Assembly: GCF_018069805.1 (NCBI RefSeq)
Contig: NZ_JAGPYN010000015.1
Span: 62,001 to 126,000 of the forward strand
From: Pseudoalteromonas ostreae
GTDB lineage: Bacteria > Pseudomonadota > Gammaproteobacteria > Enterobacterales > Alteromonadaceae
Direction: 5' to 3'
Length of the DNA: 64,000 nucleotides
The notes under the pieces are model-generated. The model did no database searches, was not told the origin of the DNA, and was given only the letters and a program-made list of their open reading frames with translations. Positions within the stretch are counted from its first letter, which is position 1, and each line of letters begins with the position of its first letter. Of this stretch, positions 29,582-38,187 are shown in pieces. Made by a program: the position numbers and the translations under genes.

Positions 29582-31323
29582 CCGTGCTCACCAAATTGCA
29601 TTTTACACAAAGCAGAATACGTGCCCTCTTTTTCGAGTAATGATTTATGGTCTCCGTTTTCAATCACTTGGCCATTATCAATAACATAGATGCGGTCGCT
29701 TTGTTCGATTGTTGATAATCTGTGAGCAATCACAATCGAGGTTTTATTTTTCATTAATGCTTCTAAAGCTTGCTGGATCAGTTTTTCAGACTCAGTATCC
29801 AATGCAGAGGTTGCTTCGTCTAAAATCAAGATTGGTGCATCTTTGAGTATTGCCCGTGCGATGGCAATACGCTGACGCTGCCCGCCTGATAACATTACGC
29901 CATTTTCACCGACCATGGTATCTAAACCATCGGGTAAATCTTTAACAAACTCCCAAACATGCGCTTGTTTAGCTACGTTGAGTAATTCGTCTTCGCTTAA
30001 TTCACGACTAATACCATAACTTATATTGTTAGCTATAGTGTCATTAAAAAGTACAACCTGCTGCGATACCAAGGCAAACTGTTTACGTAAATCAGCCAAT
30101 TTGTAATCACTGAGCGCAATGCCATCTAATAAAATTTCACTCGGTGGTTGTAAATCATAATAGCGCGGTAATAAGTTAGAGATGGTTGATTTACCAGAAC
30201 CAGAACGTCCCACTAAGGCAATGCTCTCACCCGCTTTAATGGTTAGAGATAAATCCTTTAATACCGGTTCATCTTTGGTAGGATAGCTAAACGTAACATG
30301 TTTAATCTCAATATGCCCTTGCACTTTATCGATACTAACAGCACCAATATCTTTTTCAACGTCTTCATCAAGTACTAAAAATATACTTTGCGCAGCTGAA
30401 ATACCGCGCTGCAAATCGCTATTTACATTCGCTAATTGTTTTAAAGGGCGTAATAACATCATCATTGAAGAAATCAACACCACAAAGTCACCTGAACTGA
30501 CGGTATCAATCATTGAGGGCATTGAGACAACAAATAAAATGACCGCCATAGCACTGGCAGCTAAAATTTGGATAACCGAGACACTTAGTGCTTTAGTGGC
30601 ATCCATTTTTATCCGCTGTTGGCGATTATGGTTATTAATTTTTGCAAACTGAGTGATTTCTTGTTGTTGTCCACCAAAGCCATGAATGACTTTGTGACCA
30701 CTGAGCATTTGCTCTGAGCTGCGAGTCACTTGACCCATTGCTGATTGAATATTTTTAGAAATATGGCGAAAACGCTTTGAAACTAAACTGACTATAATAG
30801 CAACAAGCGGAATAATAACTAGAAATATCAGCGATAGCTTCCAGCTGGTATAAAACATCACAGCCAGCAAAAACACCACAAATGCGCCTTCTCTGACCAC
30901 AATGAGCATCGCTTTGGTGATCGCTTGCTGCACTTGCTCTGTATCGAACGTTATTTTTGAAATCAAATCACCCGTTGAGTTTTTATCATGGAATGAAACA
31001 GGTAAATGCAGAATATGCTCAAATAATTGTTGGCGTAATGCACGGACAACTTGAGAGCCCACATAACTTAAACAATACGATGACATATAATTAAAGACCC
31101 CACGGCCGAACACTAAGGCAACAACAACAAATGGCGCATATTTTAAGACATTGTTATTACGCTCATTTAAACCTTGGTCTATAAAAGGCTTCATTAACTG
31201 AATAAATAAAGCATCCATCGCTGAGTAGCCTATCATGCCGACTACAGCTAATATTGCGATGCTTTTATAATCACCCACATACGTCAATAAACGCTTATAA
31301 ATTTGTGATGTAGTTTGATCCAT
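29578..31323 (-). CDS. msbA: lipid A flippase MsbA
   Basis: This 581-residue half-transporter flips lipid A core across the inner membrane. Six membrane helices occupy about residues 1-330; the ATPase domain has Walker A GRSGSGKST, signature LSGGQRQRIAIARAI, Walker B ILILDEATSALD and the H-loop AHRLST. Genomic linkage to lpxK separates it from generic exporters. Confidence 0.96.
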   Translation of the reverse strand: MDQTTSQIYKRLLTYVGDYKSIAILAVVGMIGYSAMDALFIQLMKPFIDQGLNERNNNVLKYAPFVVVALVFGRGVFNYMSSYCLSYVGSQVVRALRQQLFEHILHLPVSFHDKNSTGDLISKITFDTEQVQQAITKAMLIVVREGAFVVFLLAVMFYTSWKLSLIFLVIIPLVAIIVSLVSKRFRHISKNIQSAMGQVTRSSEQMLSGHKVIHGFGGQQQEITQFAKINNHNRQQRIKMDATKALSVSVIQILAASAMAVILFVVSMPSMIDTVSSGDFVVLISSMMMLLRPLKQLANVNSDLQRGISAAQSIFLVLDEDVEKDIGAVSIDKVQGHIEIKHVTFSYPTKDEPVLKDLSLTIKAGESIALVGRSGSGKSTISNLLPRYYDLQPPSEILLDGIALSDYKLADLRKQFALVSQQVVLFNDTIANNISYGISRELSEDELLNVAKQAHVWEFVKDLPDGLDTMVGENGVMLSGGQRQRIAIARAILKDAPILILDEATSALDTESEKLIQQALEALMKNKTSIVIAHRLSTIEQSDRIYVIDNGQVIENGDHKSLLEKEGTYSALCKMQFGEHG

Positions 31324-31381
31324 AATACTCTCTAATACATAATCTTTGGCTATTGTAGCCTCCAGCCGTACAAAACTAAAC

Positions 31382-33661
31382 TCAATCTTTTAGAAACCAA
31401 TAACTTTCATCTTCACGAGCTAGATTTACTGTGTAGTGATGTTGATAAAATTCAATTTTAACCTGGCCTTTTTCTGCTGTTGTATATTGTAGAGCATGCT
31501 GTGTAGCATAACGCGCTAAAACTTCTGTACGTGGAAATTGCCACTGTCCTTTATATGCCGTTGAATGAATAACTACCTCAGGGGCAACCGCACGAATAAA
31601 GGTATCAGTCGATGAAGTATTACTGCCATGATGAGGACTAAGTAATACGGTACTTTTAAGCACACTTTGCTGCTTTATTAATTGCTCTTCTCGTTTTGTT
31701 GAAATATCACCCGGAAGTAAAACACTGAACCTGCCATCGCTAATACGTACGACACAAGAGTTGTCGTTATCTGTTATTAAATGCTGTGCCGGCTCGCTCA
31801 CAATAATAGTTAAGTCATAAAAACGATATTCGCCCGCTCTACAAACTTGCTCTGGCCCATTTGGTTGCAGCAACCTAAAAGTATGCTGGTAACCTTGCTC
31901 TAACCAATGGATAAGCCCTCCTGCATGGTCTTTATCCATGTGGCTGATAAGCGCAACCTCTGCCTCAATGCCGTTTCTTTTTAAATAAGGTATTAATGTA
32001 CTATTAACTCGCGTAAATGTATTAAAATAAATTGGGCCAAGATCATAGATAAAACCTTTATCTCGATTACTTACTAACACCATGGTGCCATGACCTACAT
32101 CGAATACATTTAGCTGCCAGCGCGGTTTGGTCAGTAAATAGTGATCGAGTACAACCAGTAATAATGGTATGCATGTCAATAAACGCCATGGTAAAAAACA
32201 CACGACCATTGCTGTCATGTAGCTACTAACAAGCCATTGCTGGCTAAAATTTGTAGTATCAAACCAACGAAAATCAACCGGGATCAACAATAAGAGCTGA
32301 TAAATATGCTGTAATAATGAATCAAACACACTTATCAATCCGCTAATATCAAAAAATACACTGATCACAGAAAACAATACTAAGCAGGGCATGATAATAA
32401 AACCAAGTAATGGGATAGCCACTAAGTTAACAGCTAAGCCAATTACACTGACCCCATTAAAATAATACAGCGATAAAGGTAGTAAACCAATAAACAATGC
32501 ACACTGCAGAATAATAAGTGTTTTAATGATGGCTAAAAAGTCGGAGCTGGTTACGGTTATAACACTAAACACCCAAAAGATAATTGCCACCGCCGTAAAT
32601 GAAAAATACAGCCCCGGATTAAGTAAACTAAATGGATCAATGAGTAATACACATACCAATGCAAACAAGATAAATCGCCAGCGTAGTGCCTGCTTAGCGA
32701 TATAATAAATAACTAAATAACACCCTAACATGATCAGAGCGCGAGTTGCCGAGACGATAAAGCCACTTAAGTACACATAACTAAAAGCAAGCGCAAAGCC
32801 ACCTAAACTATAAATAAGTGACAAATTGATCTGCTGTGTAGTTGGTTTAACCACAAAAATAAAAAGGCTTGTTAAATAACGGGTTATAAAAAAACCGATA
32901 CTAAACATCAAGCCAATATGTAATCCCGAAATAGCCAATAAATGGCTAATACCAAATTGCTGTAATTCTTGCTTTTGTGAAAAACTCATAACACTGCGAT
33001 CGCCAGTCATTAGCGAATAATACAGCCAATTTAGTGAGTTATGCTGGTAGGTGTGTTTAATAAAATTACGATAGTTAGTAATTAGGTCAAATTCATGATT
33101 TTTAGCTATTTCAATAATGTGACCAACTTGTTTGCCTTTAAAAAATAGCCGCTCACTAAATGCGTAACGCTCTTTATCAAACACATCATAATTTTTTTGG
33201 CTGCGATATTTTTCTAATTCAAGCCACGCAGTAACATGATCACCCACTTTAAGTAACTGCTCATTTTTTAAAGTGAGCAATGCAAAAGGGGGCTTAATAT
33301 TTGATAGAGGATGATTGCCTATCTCATTAAGCTGGACTTTTAAATAATAATGATCGCGCTTTGAAATAATTTCTACAATCGTAATATTGCTTAGATATGG
33401 TTTATTTTCATCCAAAGGCAAGCTGGAAATTGCGTAGAAGTTGCTAAAATGTCCCCATACACATAAAATTCCACAAATAAAACCTAACAATACACTGTAA
33501 AACGGCTTAAAATAGGCACTCGCAATTAATAGAGATAACGCGAAAACTGTAAATACAAGGGTCTGATAATAAAAAACGGTTATAATACAACCAACGACAA
33601 ACCCAACGCTTAACCAAACAGATGTAAATGGTTGCTTTAAATGGCTAAAAAAACGATCCAA
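31382..33661 (-). CDS. comEC: DNA internalisation protein ComEC/Rec2
   Basis: A 759-residue DNA uptake channel of the ComEC family. Hydrophobic helices at the N-terminus lead to an OB-like domain and the multi-helix Competence domain (ISHLLAISGLHIGLMFS). The C-terminal metallo-beta-lactamase-like domain has SHMDKDHAGG and SPHHGSNTSS. The only possible start is TTG at 33661, with an in-frame stop three codons upstream and AGG about 9 bases before it. This places its first 21 bases inside the divergent DUF2062 gene. The length matches full ComEC proteins. Confidence 0.9.
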   Translation of the reverse strand: MDRFFSHLKQPFTSVWLSVGFVVGCIITVFYYQTLVFTVFALSLLIASAYFKPFYSVLLGFICGILCVWGHFSNFYAISSLPLDENKPYLSNITIVEIISKRDHYYLKVQLNEIGNHPLSNIKPPFALLTLKNEQLLKVGDHVTAWLELEKYRSQKNYDVFDKERYAFSERLFFKGKQVGHIIEIAKNHEFDLITNYRNFIKHTYQHNSLNWLYYSLMTGDRSVMSFSQKQELQQFGISHLLAISGLHIGLMFSIGFFITRYLTSLFIFVVKPTTQQINLSLIYSLGGFALAFSYVYLSGFIVSATRALIMLGCYLVIYYIAKQALRWRFILFALVCVLLIDPFSLLNPGLYFSFTAVAIIFWVFSVITVTSSDFLAIIKTLIILQCALFIGLLPLSLYYFNGVSVIGLAVNLVAIPLLGFIIMPCLVLFSVISVFFDISGLISVFDSLLQHIYQLLLLIPVDFRWFDTTNFSQQWLVSSYMTAMVVCFLPWRLLTCIPLLLVVLDHYLLTKPRWQLNVFDVGHGTMVLVSNRDKGFIYDLGPIYFNTFTRVNSTLIPYLKRNGIEAEVALISHMDKDHAGGLIHWLEQGYQHTFRLLQPNGPEQVCRAGEYRFYDLTIIVSEPAQHLITDNDNSCVVRISDGRFSVLLPGDISTKREEQLIKQQSVLKSTVLLSPHHGSNTSSTDTFIRAVAPEVVIHSTAYKGQWQFPRTEVLARYATQHALQYTTAEKGQVKIEFYQHHYTVNLAREDESYWFLKD

Positions 33662-34150
33662 CGGTTTTTACCTGATCACAATAAAGTTAAACATCATAAA
33701 TATTTAAAAATTTTTGGTCGTTTACTCCACGATGCTAATCTATGGCATTTAAATCGACGCTCAGCTCGAGGGGCATTTTCAGTCGGTTTATTCTTCGCTT
33801 TCATCCCGGTTCCTTTTCAGATGGTGCTTGCTGCTGCGTTGGCTATTCCATTACGAGTAAATTTACCTATTTCTGTCGCCGTAGTTTGGATCACCAATCC
33901 GCTAACCATGCCGCCTATTTTTTATTGTTCGTATTTAATTGGCACATTAGCGTTAGGCCAGCCGGAACAACATTTTGCATTTGAACCAAGTTGGCAATGG
34001 TTTATGGAAAGCTTAACCACCATTGGTCCTGCTTTTTTGGTAGGTTCGTTTATCAGTGCCTGTGTTGCTTCAATAATAGGCTATTTCGGCGTTGATTTAC
34101 TATGGCGCCGTGCAGTACGCAAAGCATGGTTAAATCGGCATAAAAAATAA
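33641..34150 (+). CDS. DUF2062 membrane protein
   Basis: This 169-residue protein has the DUF2062 core, with SARGAFSVGLFFAFIPVPFQMVLA and WITNPLTMPPIFY, and about three to four hydrophobic segments. Proteins of this family lie beside comEC in Vibrio and Alteromonadales; their role is unknown. The ATG at 33641 matches homologue N-termini (MxKKTIQRFLP). Its start region overlaps comEC head to head by 21 bases. Confidence 0.88.
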   Translation: MAKKTIQRFLPDHNKVKHHKYLKIFGRLLHDANLWHLNRRSARGAFSVGLFFAFIPVPFQMVLAAALAIPLRVNLPISVAVVWITNPLTMPPIFYCSYLIGTLALGQPEQHFAFEPSWQWFMESLTTIGPAFLVGSFISACVASIIGYFGVDLLWRRAVRKAWLNRHKK

Positions 34151-34182
34151 CTGTTTCTAATTTAATTTTATAAAGTATAGAC

Positions 34183-34217
34183 AAAAAAACCCCTGCTTAG
34201 CAAAGCAGGGGTTTTTA
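34183..34217. terminator. bidirectional terminator between DUF2062 and DUF3466 genes
   Basis: A 9-bp core stem (CCCCTGCTT / AAGCAGGGG) with a 4-base loop is extended by A and T runs on both sides. It lies between two convergent genes. Confidence 0.9.
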
Positions 34218-34270
34218 TTTTAATACTAAGTGACCGTTAATGCTGGATCACCTACCAATAATTTCAATAC

Positions 34271-36004
34271 TTAACGTAATATACGGCGCAGGCCAACTAA
34301 CGGTAGTAACAATAACGTATACCATGGGAAACTAGCTGATTGGCGCTTATAAGTATCTGTTTCAGGAGCTGAGCAACTGTCAATACTACCGCTGATCGGA
34401 GATAACTTCACTGGTACTACAATACTTTCGTATTCTATTTCACCATTGATGTCACGTACGACACCGCCTAATGAATCCATTTTTTCGACCGTTTTAGTAG
34501 CAACACCAAAGATTTCATTTTTATTGTTAATTACTTTAGCCTCTGAAACAACATAACCATAACGTGTTTCACCATCGGCTTCGTAGCAAGGCAGTAAATC
34601 ATTTATATTTGTAATCGCATCGTCACCAATCTTATACAAAAAGCCTTCGCGACGACGTACACCACTATTTAATAAGTCAGTCTCACCTTCACCAACAATA
34701 TAACCATTGTCATTAATATCATTGGCAACTGAGCTGGAAGTACTAAAGTAATCCTTTGGGGAAACAGTACTATTGCTGGCAATATCATGATAGAAGAACT
34801 TTTGACGTTCTGTGCTATCGATTCTCTTTATTCCATAACCAACAATCGTATTATTATTATTAATTGCTACTGCCTGACCACCTGTCCAATCATCTTCTTG
34901 ATTGAGTATTTCAACAACGTTACCGTCATTGTAATAAACAGGCAATGATCTAATTGTTGACGAGCTGTTATTATCACGAACATCAGAATAACCAGCAACT
35001 AGGCCATTACTATTAACAGCAAGCGCATTACTTATAAATGCAAATCCATCATCTTCTTCTGGTGTAAGACCCAAACCAAGCGGTTCAGTTTTAGTAATAT
35101 TTAAGTTTGTATCAAGTGTCCACTTAACAGCACGGGTATCAAACAATCGTGATGATCTATCTCGATTTATCTTCTCAATACAAACACTGACAGGTTCATC
35201 TTCACCATCACAGTTATCATCAATATTTTCTTGTCTATCAACCGGGATACCTGTTGATACTTGCCCAATTACAATATAACCGGTGTTTGTTTTAACTATA
35301 TCGTTGGCTGAACTTAAGCCACCAAATTCAGCATACTCAGGCACTAACGGCACAGTTAAACCCGATGGCGATACAACAATGCCACGAAAAATAAAATCAC
35401 GCACAAACTGTGTTTTTTCTTCACTTTCCCCCTCAGGAAGAAAGCTGGTTTTCTCATAAGGCGCACTGCCCCAACCCACAGTAACACCGTCTTCTGCTAC
35501 TGCATTATAGTTATTGCTAACGGAGCGTGTAAGGCCATCATAATCAACTGATGCAACATCAAAAAGAACTTGCTCTTGAGCTTCACCATTCAAAACATTG
35601 TAACCAACAAAATTTGCCAGTTTTTGATATTCTGGGTTGTTAGCTTGTGCTGATAAAAATGAAAGCATAAAACTGTGTGCATCTGGGTTAGTTGCCGCCG
35701 CATTATTGTTTTCAATATCATCAAGCGTAAAAGTAATCTCTTTATCAATGTTCTTAAAATACTTTTCTCGCTCACGGTAAGCACTTTCAATTACATTATC
35801 ACCAAAATCGATATAACTAACATCAATAGGTAAATTGTAGATGCCGTTAGCAACGCCGATTATATTGCCGCTTTCGCTGACATCTTTAACATAGTTTTTC
35901 TTAGCGCCATCCAACGTGCTCAGCTCGGTTAACTGGTACGTTGCACTAAGTGCCGATGTACTCATAGTAGCTAAAATACTAGCGGCGAGTAATTTATATT
36001 TCAT
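34271..36004 (-). CDS. secreted DUF3466 family protein with C-terminal sorting-type tail
   Basis: A 577-residue exported protein. The signal peptide is MKYKLLAASILATMSTSALSA. Several repeats around 'NDINDNGYIVGEG' and 'AINNNNTIVGYG' resemble the extracellular HAF-type beta repeats of DUF3466. The C-terminus is a hydrophobic stretch, FPWYTLLLLPLVGL, then RRILR, resembling tripartite sorting tails (GlyGly-CTERM-like but without the GG). Two Cys pairs (near DDNCDGEDEPVSVC and LLPCYEAD) may form disulfides. AAGGA precedes the ATG. Function unknown; surface or secreted location is inferred. Confidence 0.8.
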   Translation of the reverse strand: MKYKLLAASILATMSTSALSATYQLTELSTLDGAKKNYVKDVSESGNIIGVANGIYNLPIDVSYIDFGDNVIESAYREREKYFKNIDKEITFTLDDIENNNAAATNPDAHSFMLSFLSAQANNPEYQKLANFVGYNVLNGEAQEQVLFDVASVDYDGLTRSVSNNYNAVAEDGVTVGWGSAPYEKTSFLPEGESEEKTQFVRDFIFRGIVVSPSGLTVPLVPEYAEFGGLSSANDIVKTNTGYIVIGQVSTGIPVDRQENIDDNCDGEDEPVSVCIEKINRDRSSRLFDTRAVKWTLDTNLNITKTEPLGLGLTPEEDDGFAFISNALAVNSNGLVAGYSDVRDNNSSSTIRSLPVYYNDGNVVEILNQEDDWTGGQAVAINNNNTIVGYGIKRIDSTERQKFFYHDIASNSTVSPKDYFSTSSSVANDINDNGYIVGEGETDLLNSGVRRREGFLYKIGDDAITNINDLLPCYEADGETRYGYVVSEAKVINNKNEIFGVATKTVEKMDSLGGVVRDINGEIEYESIVVPVKLSPISGSIDSCSAPETDTYKRQSASFPWYTLLLLPLVGLRRILR

Positions 36005-36015
36005 TTTTGTCCTTA

Positions 36016-37935
36016 CTACTGATTCTTTAAATCTTCAAGTTCTTCCCAGCGCTCCAAAGCAGCTTCAAGGTCAGACTCAAGTTGTGCTAAATGGTTCAAT
36101 TCTTTGCTGGTTACACTGGCATCTTGTTTAAAGAAATCAGCATCATTAACTACAACTTGTTGCGCTTCTAGCGCTTGTTCAAGTTGCTCCAGCTTACTGG
36201 GTAATTGTTCTAATTCAAGCTTTAATTTATAAGAGAGTTTATTACTTTTGTTGTCTGCTTTAACCACAGGAGCTGGTGCAACGACTGCTTCTTTTTTAGC
36301 AGGTGTAGTTAGCTGTTTTTTTTGTTCCTGTGCTAAATAATTAGTATAGGCTTCATAATCACTGTAACCACCAACAATATCGGTGATAACCCCGTTACCT
36401 TCAAACGCCCAAACACTGGTACAGGTATTATCAATAAACTCACGGTCATGGCTTACAATTAACACAGTTCCCTGATACTGATTAATAATATCCTCTAACA
36501 GTTCGAGGGTTTCTATATCTAAATCATTGGTTGGCTCATCGAGCACTAGAATATTTGATGGTTTTAAAAATAGTTTAGCTAATAATAAGCGATTTTTCTC
36601 ACCGCCAGAGAGTGCTTTAACCGGTGTACGTGCACGCGCAGGTGGGAATAAAAAGTCTTGTAAATAACCGAGCACATGACGTGAACGACCATTCATCATC
36701 ACTTCTTGCTTACCTTCTGCTACGTTATCTTGTACAGTGGCTTCTTCATCAAGCTTTTGCCGGTATTGATCAAAGTAAGCAAACTCTAAGTTCACCCCTT
36801 GTTTAACAATCCCTTCATCAGCTTCAATATCCCCAAATAGCAGTTTTAATAAAGTCGTTTTACCAATCCCATTAGGGCCCACTAAGCCAATACGATCGCC
36901 ACGCATTACTAAAGTAGAGAAGTCATTAGCAATTACTTTGTCTTTATTAAATGCATGATTTAGATGTTTAGCTTCAAATACTAATTTACCTGAACGGTCT
37001 GCAGTTTCAATATTGAAGTCAGTTTTACCCACTTGATCAACACGCTGTTTGCGTTCATTACGTAGTTGTTTAAGCTCGCGGACACGGCCTTCATTACGCG
37101 TTCGACGTGCTTTTACACCTTGACGGATCCATGCTTCCTCTTCCGCTAAGCGTTTATCAAATAATGCGTTTTGCGTTTCTTCGACTTTCAAATCATGGGC
37201 TTTTTGCTCTAAATAAGTAGCATAATCGCCAGGGTATGAAATCAGCTTACCGCGATCTAAGTCTAAGATCCGCGTAGCAACGGCACGAATAAAAGCACGG
37301 TCGTGAGAAATAAAGACAATACCGCCTTTAAACTCTTTTAAAAATTGCTCAAGCCACATCACACTTTCCATATCTAAATGGTTAGTAGGCTCATCAAGCA
37401 ATAATAAATCAGGTTCACTAACCAGTGCGCGAGCAAGGGCAACTTTGCGTAACCAGCCACCTGAAAGTGATTCAAGTTTGGCTTCTGGTGATAATTCTAA
37501 CTGTGTTAATACAAGTTGAATTCTACTATCAAAGCGCCAACCATCTGCGGCTTCGAGTTGATTTGATAAACGTTCAAGTTTATTAAGTAGTTTATCTGTG
37601 CAGTCAGTTTGTAACTCAGTGCTGACGTGATGAAAATCAATTAATAAATTTGCAATCTCAGGCATACCTTGAGCAACATAATCAAACACCGAGCCACTAG
37701 CTCCTTTTGGTGGATCTTGCTCTAGACGAGATATTTTAATACTACCTAACTGATTTATTTCACCATCATCTAAAATAACTTGGCCATCAAGGACTTTTAG
37801 TAACGTTGATTTACCTGCACCATTACGGCCAACCACACACACACGCTCGCCAGTTTCGATGACGGCATCAGCGTTGTCTAACAGTGGATGCGTACCATAC
37901 GCGAGTTGAGCTTTAGAAATTCTAATTAAATCCAT
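36016..37935 (-). CDS. uup: ABC-F ATPase Uup
   Basis: This 639-residue duplicated ABC ATPase has no membrane segment and is of the ABC-F type. Walker A loops are GRNGAGKST and GPNGIGKTT, with signatures LSGGWLRKVALARA and LSGGEKNRLLLAKL. The linker is followed by a C-terminal coiled coil (about 560-639), characteristic of Uup. In E. coli it affects precise excision of transposons and ribosome function. The order rlmL-glutaredoxin-uup supports Uup rather than the Ettα type. Confidence 0.94.
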   Translation of the reverse strand: MDLIRISKAQLAYGTHPLLDNADAVIETGERVCVVGRNGAGKSTLLKVLDGQVILDDGEINQLGSIKISRLEQDPPKGASGSVFDYVAQGMPEIANLLIDFHHVSTELQTDCTDKLLNKLERLSNQLEAADGWRFDSRIQLVLTQLELSPEAKLESLSGGWLRKVALARALVSEPDLLLLDEPTNHLDMESVMWLEQFLKEFKGGIVFISHDRAFIRAVATRILDLDRGKLISYPGDYATYLEQKAHDLKVEETQNALFDKRLAEEEAWIRQGVKARRTRNEGRVRELKQLRNERKQRVDQVGKTDFNIETADRSGKLVFEAKHLNHAFNKDKVIANDFSTLVMRGDRIGLVGPNGIGKTTLLKLLFGDIEADEGIVKQGVNLEFAYFDQYRQKLDEEATVQDNVAEGKQEVMMNGRSRHVLGYLQDFLFPPARARTPVKALSGGEKNRLLLAKLFLKPSNILVLDEPTNDLDIETLELLEDIINQYQGTVLIVSHDREFIDNTCTSVWAFEGNGVITDIVGGYSDYEAYTNYLAQEQKKQLTTPAKKEAVVAPAPVVKADNKSNKLSYKLKLELEQLPSKLEQLEQALEAQQVVVNDADFFKQDASVTSKELNHLAQLESDLEAALERWEELEDLKNQ

Positions 37936-37950
37936 ACTATCTGTTTACTC

Positions 37951-38187
37951 TTATTCTGTTTGCGTAAATAACTGACGCACATCTTGCGCAGTGAAAGGCC
38001 AAAATAATTGCGGGCCTTGATCGCTTTTTAAAACGGGTATACTGGTCTGATATTCTGTAATAAGTTCTTCATCACTCATAATATCAACAAGCTGTAAGAG
38101 ATCATCACCTAACAACGGCGTGATCAAGCCCTGCGCTTGCTCGCATAAATGACAGCCATCGGTATGATACAAAATCCACTTAGCCAT
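37951..38187 (-). CDS. glutaredoxin-like protein (DUF836)
   Basis: The 78-residue thioredoxin-fold protein has a CHLCEQA redox motif (C12, C15) and a cis-Pro region (SIPVLK). It fits the glutaredoxin-like DUF836 family. It overlaps rlmL by 8 bases and precedes uup by 15 bases, so it is an operon member. Partner unknown. Confidence 0.85.
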   Translation of the reverse strand: MAKWILYHTDGCHLCEQAQGLITPLLGDDLLQLVDIMSDEELITEYQTSIPVLKSDQGPQLFWPFTAQDVRQLFTQTE

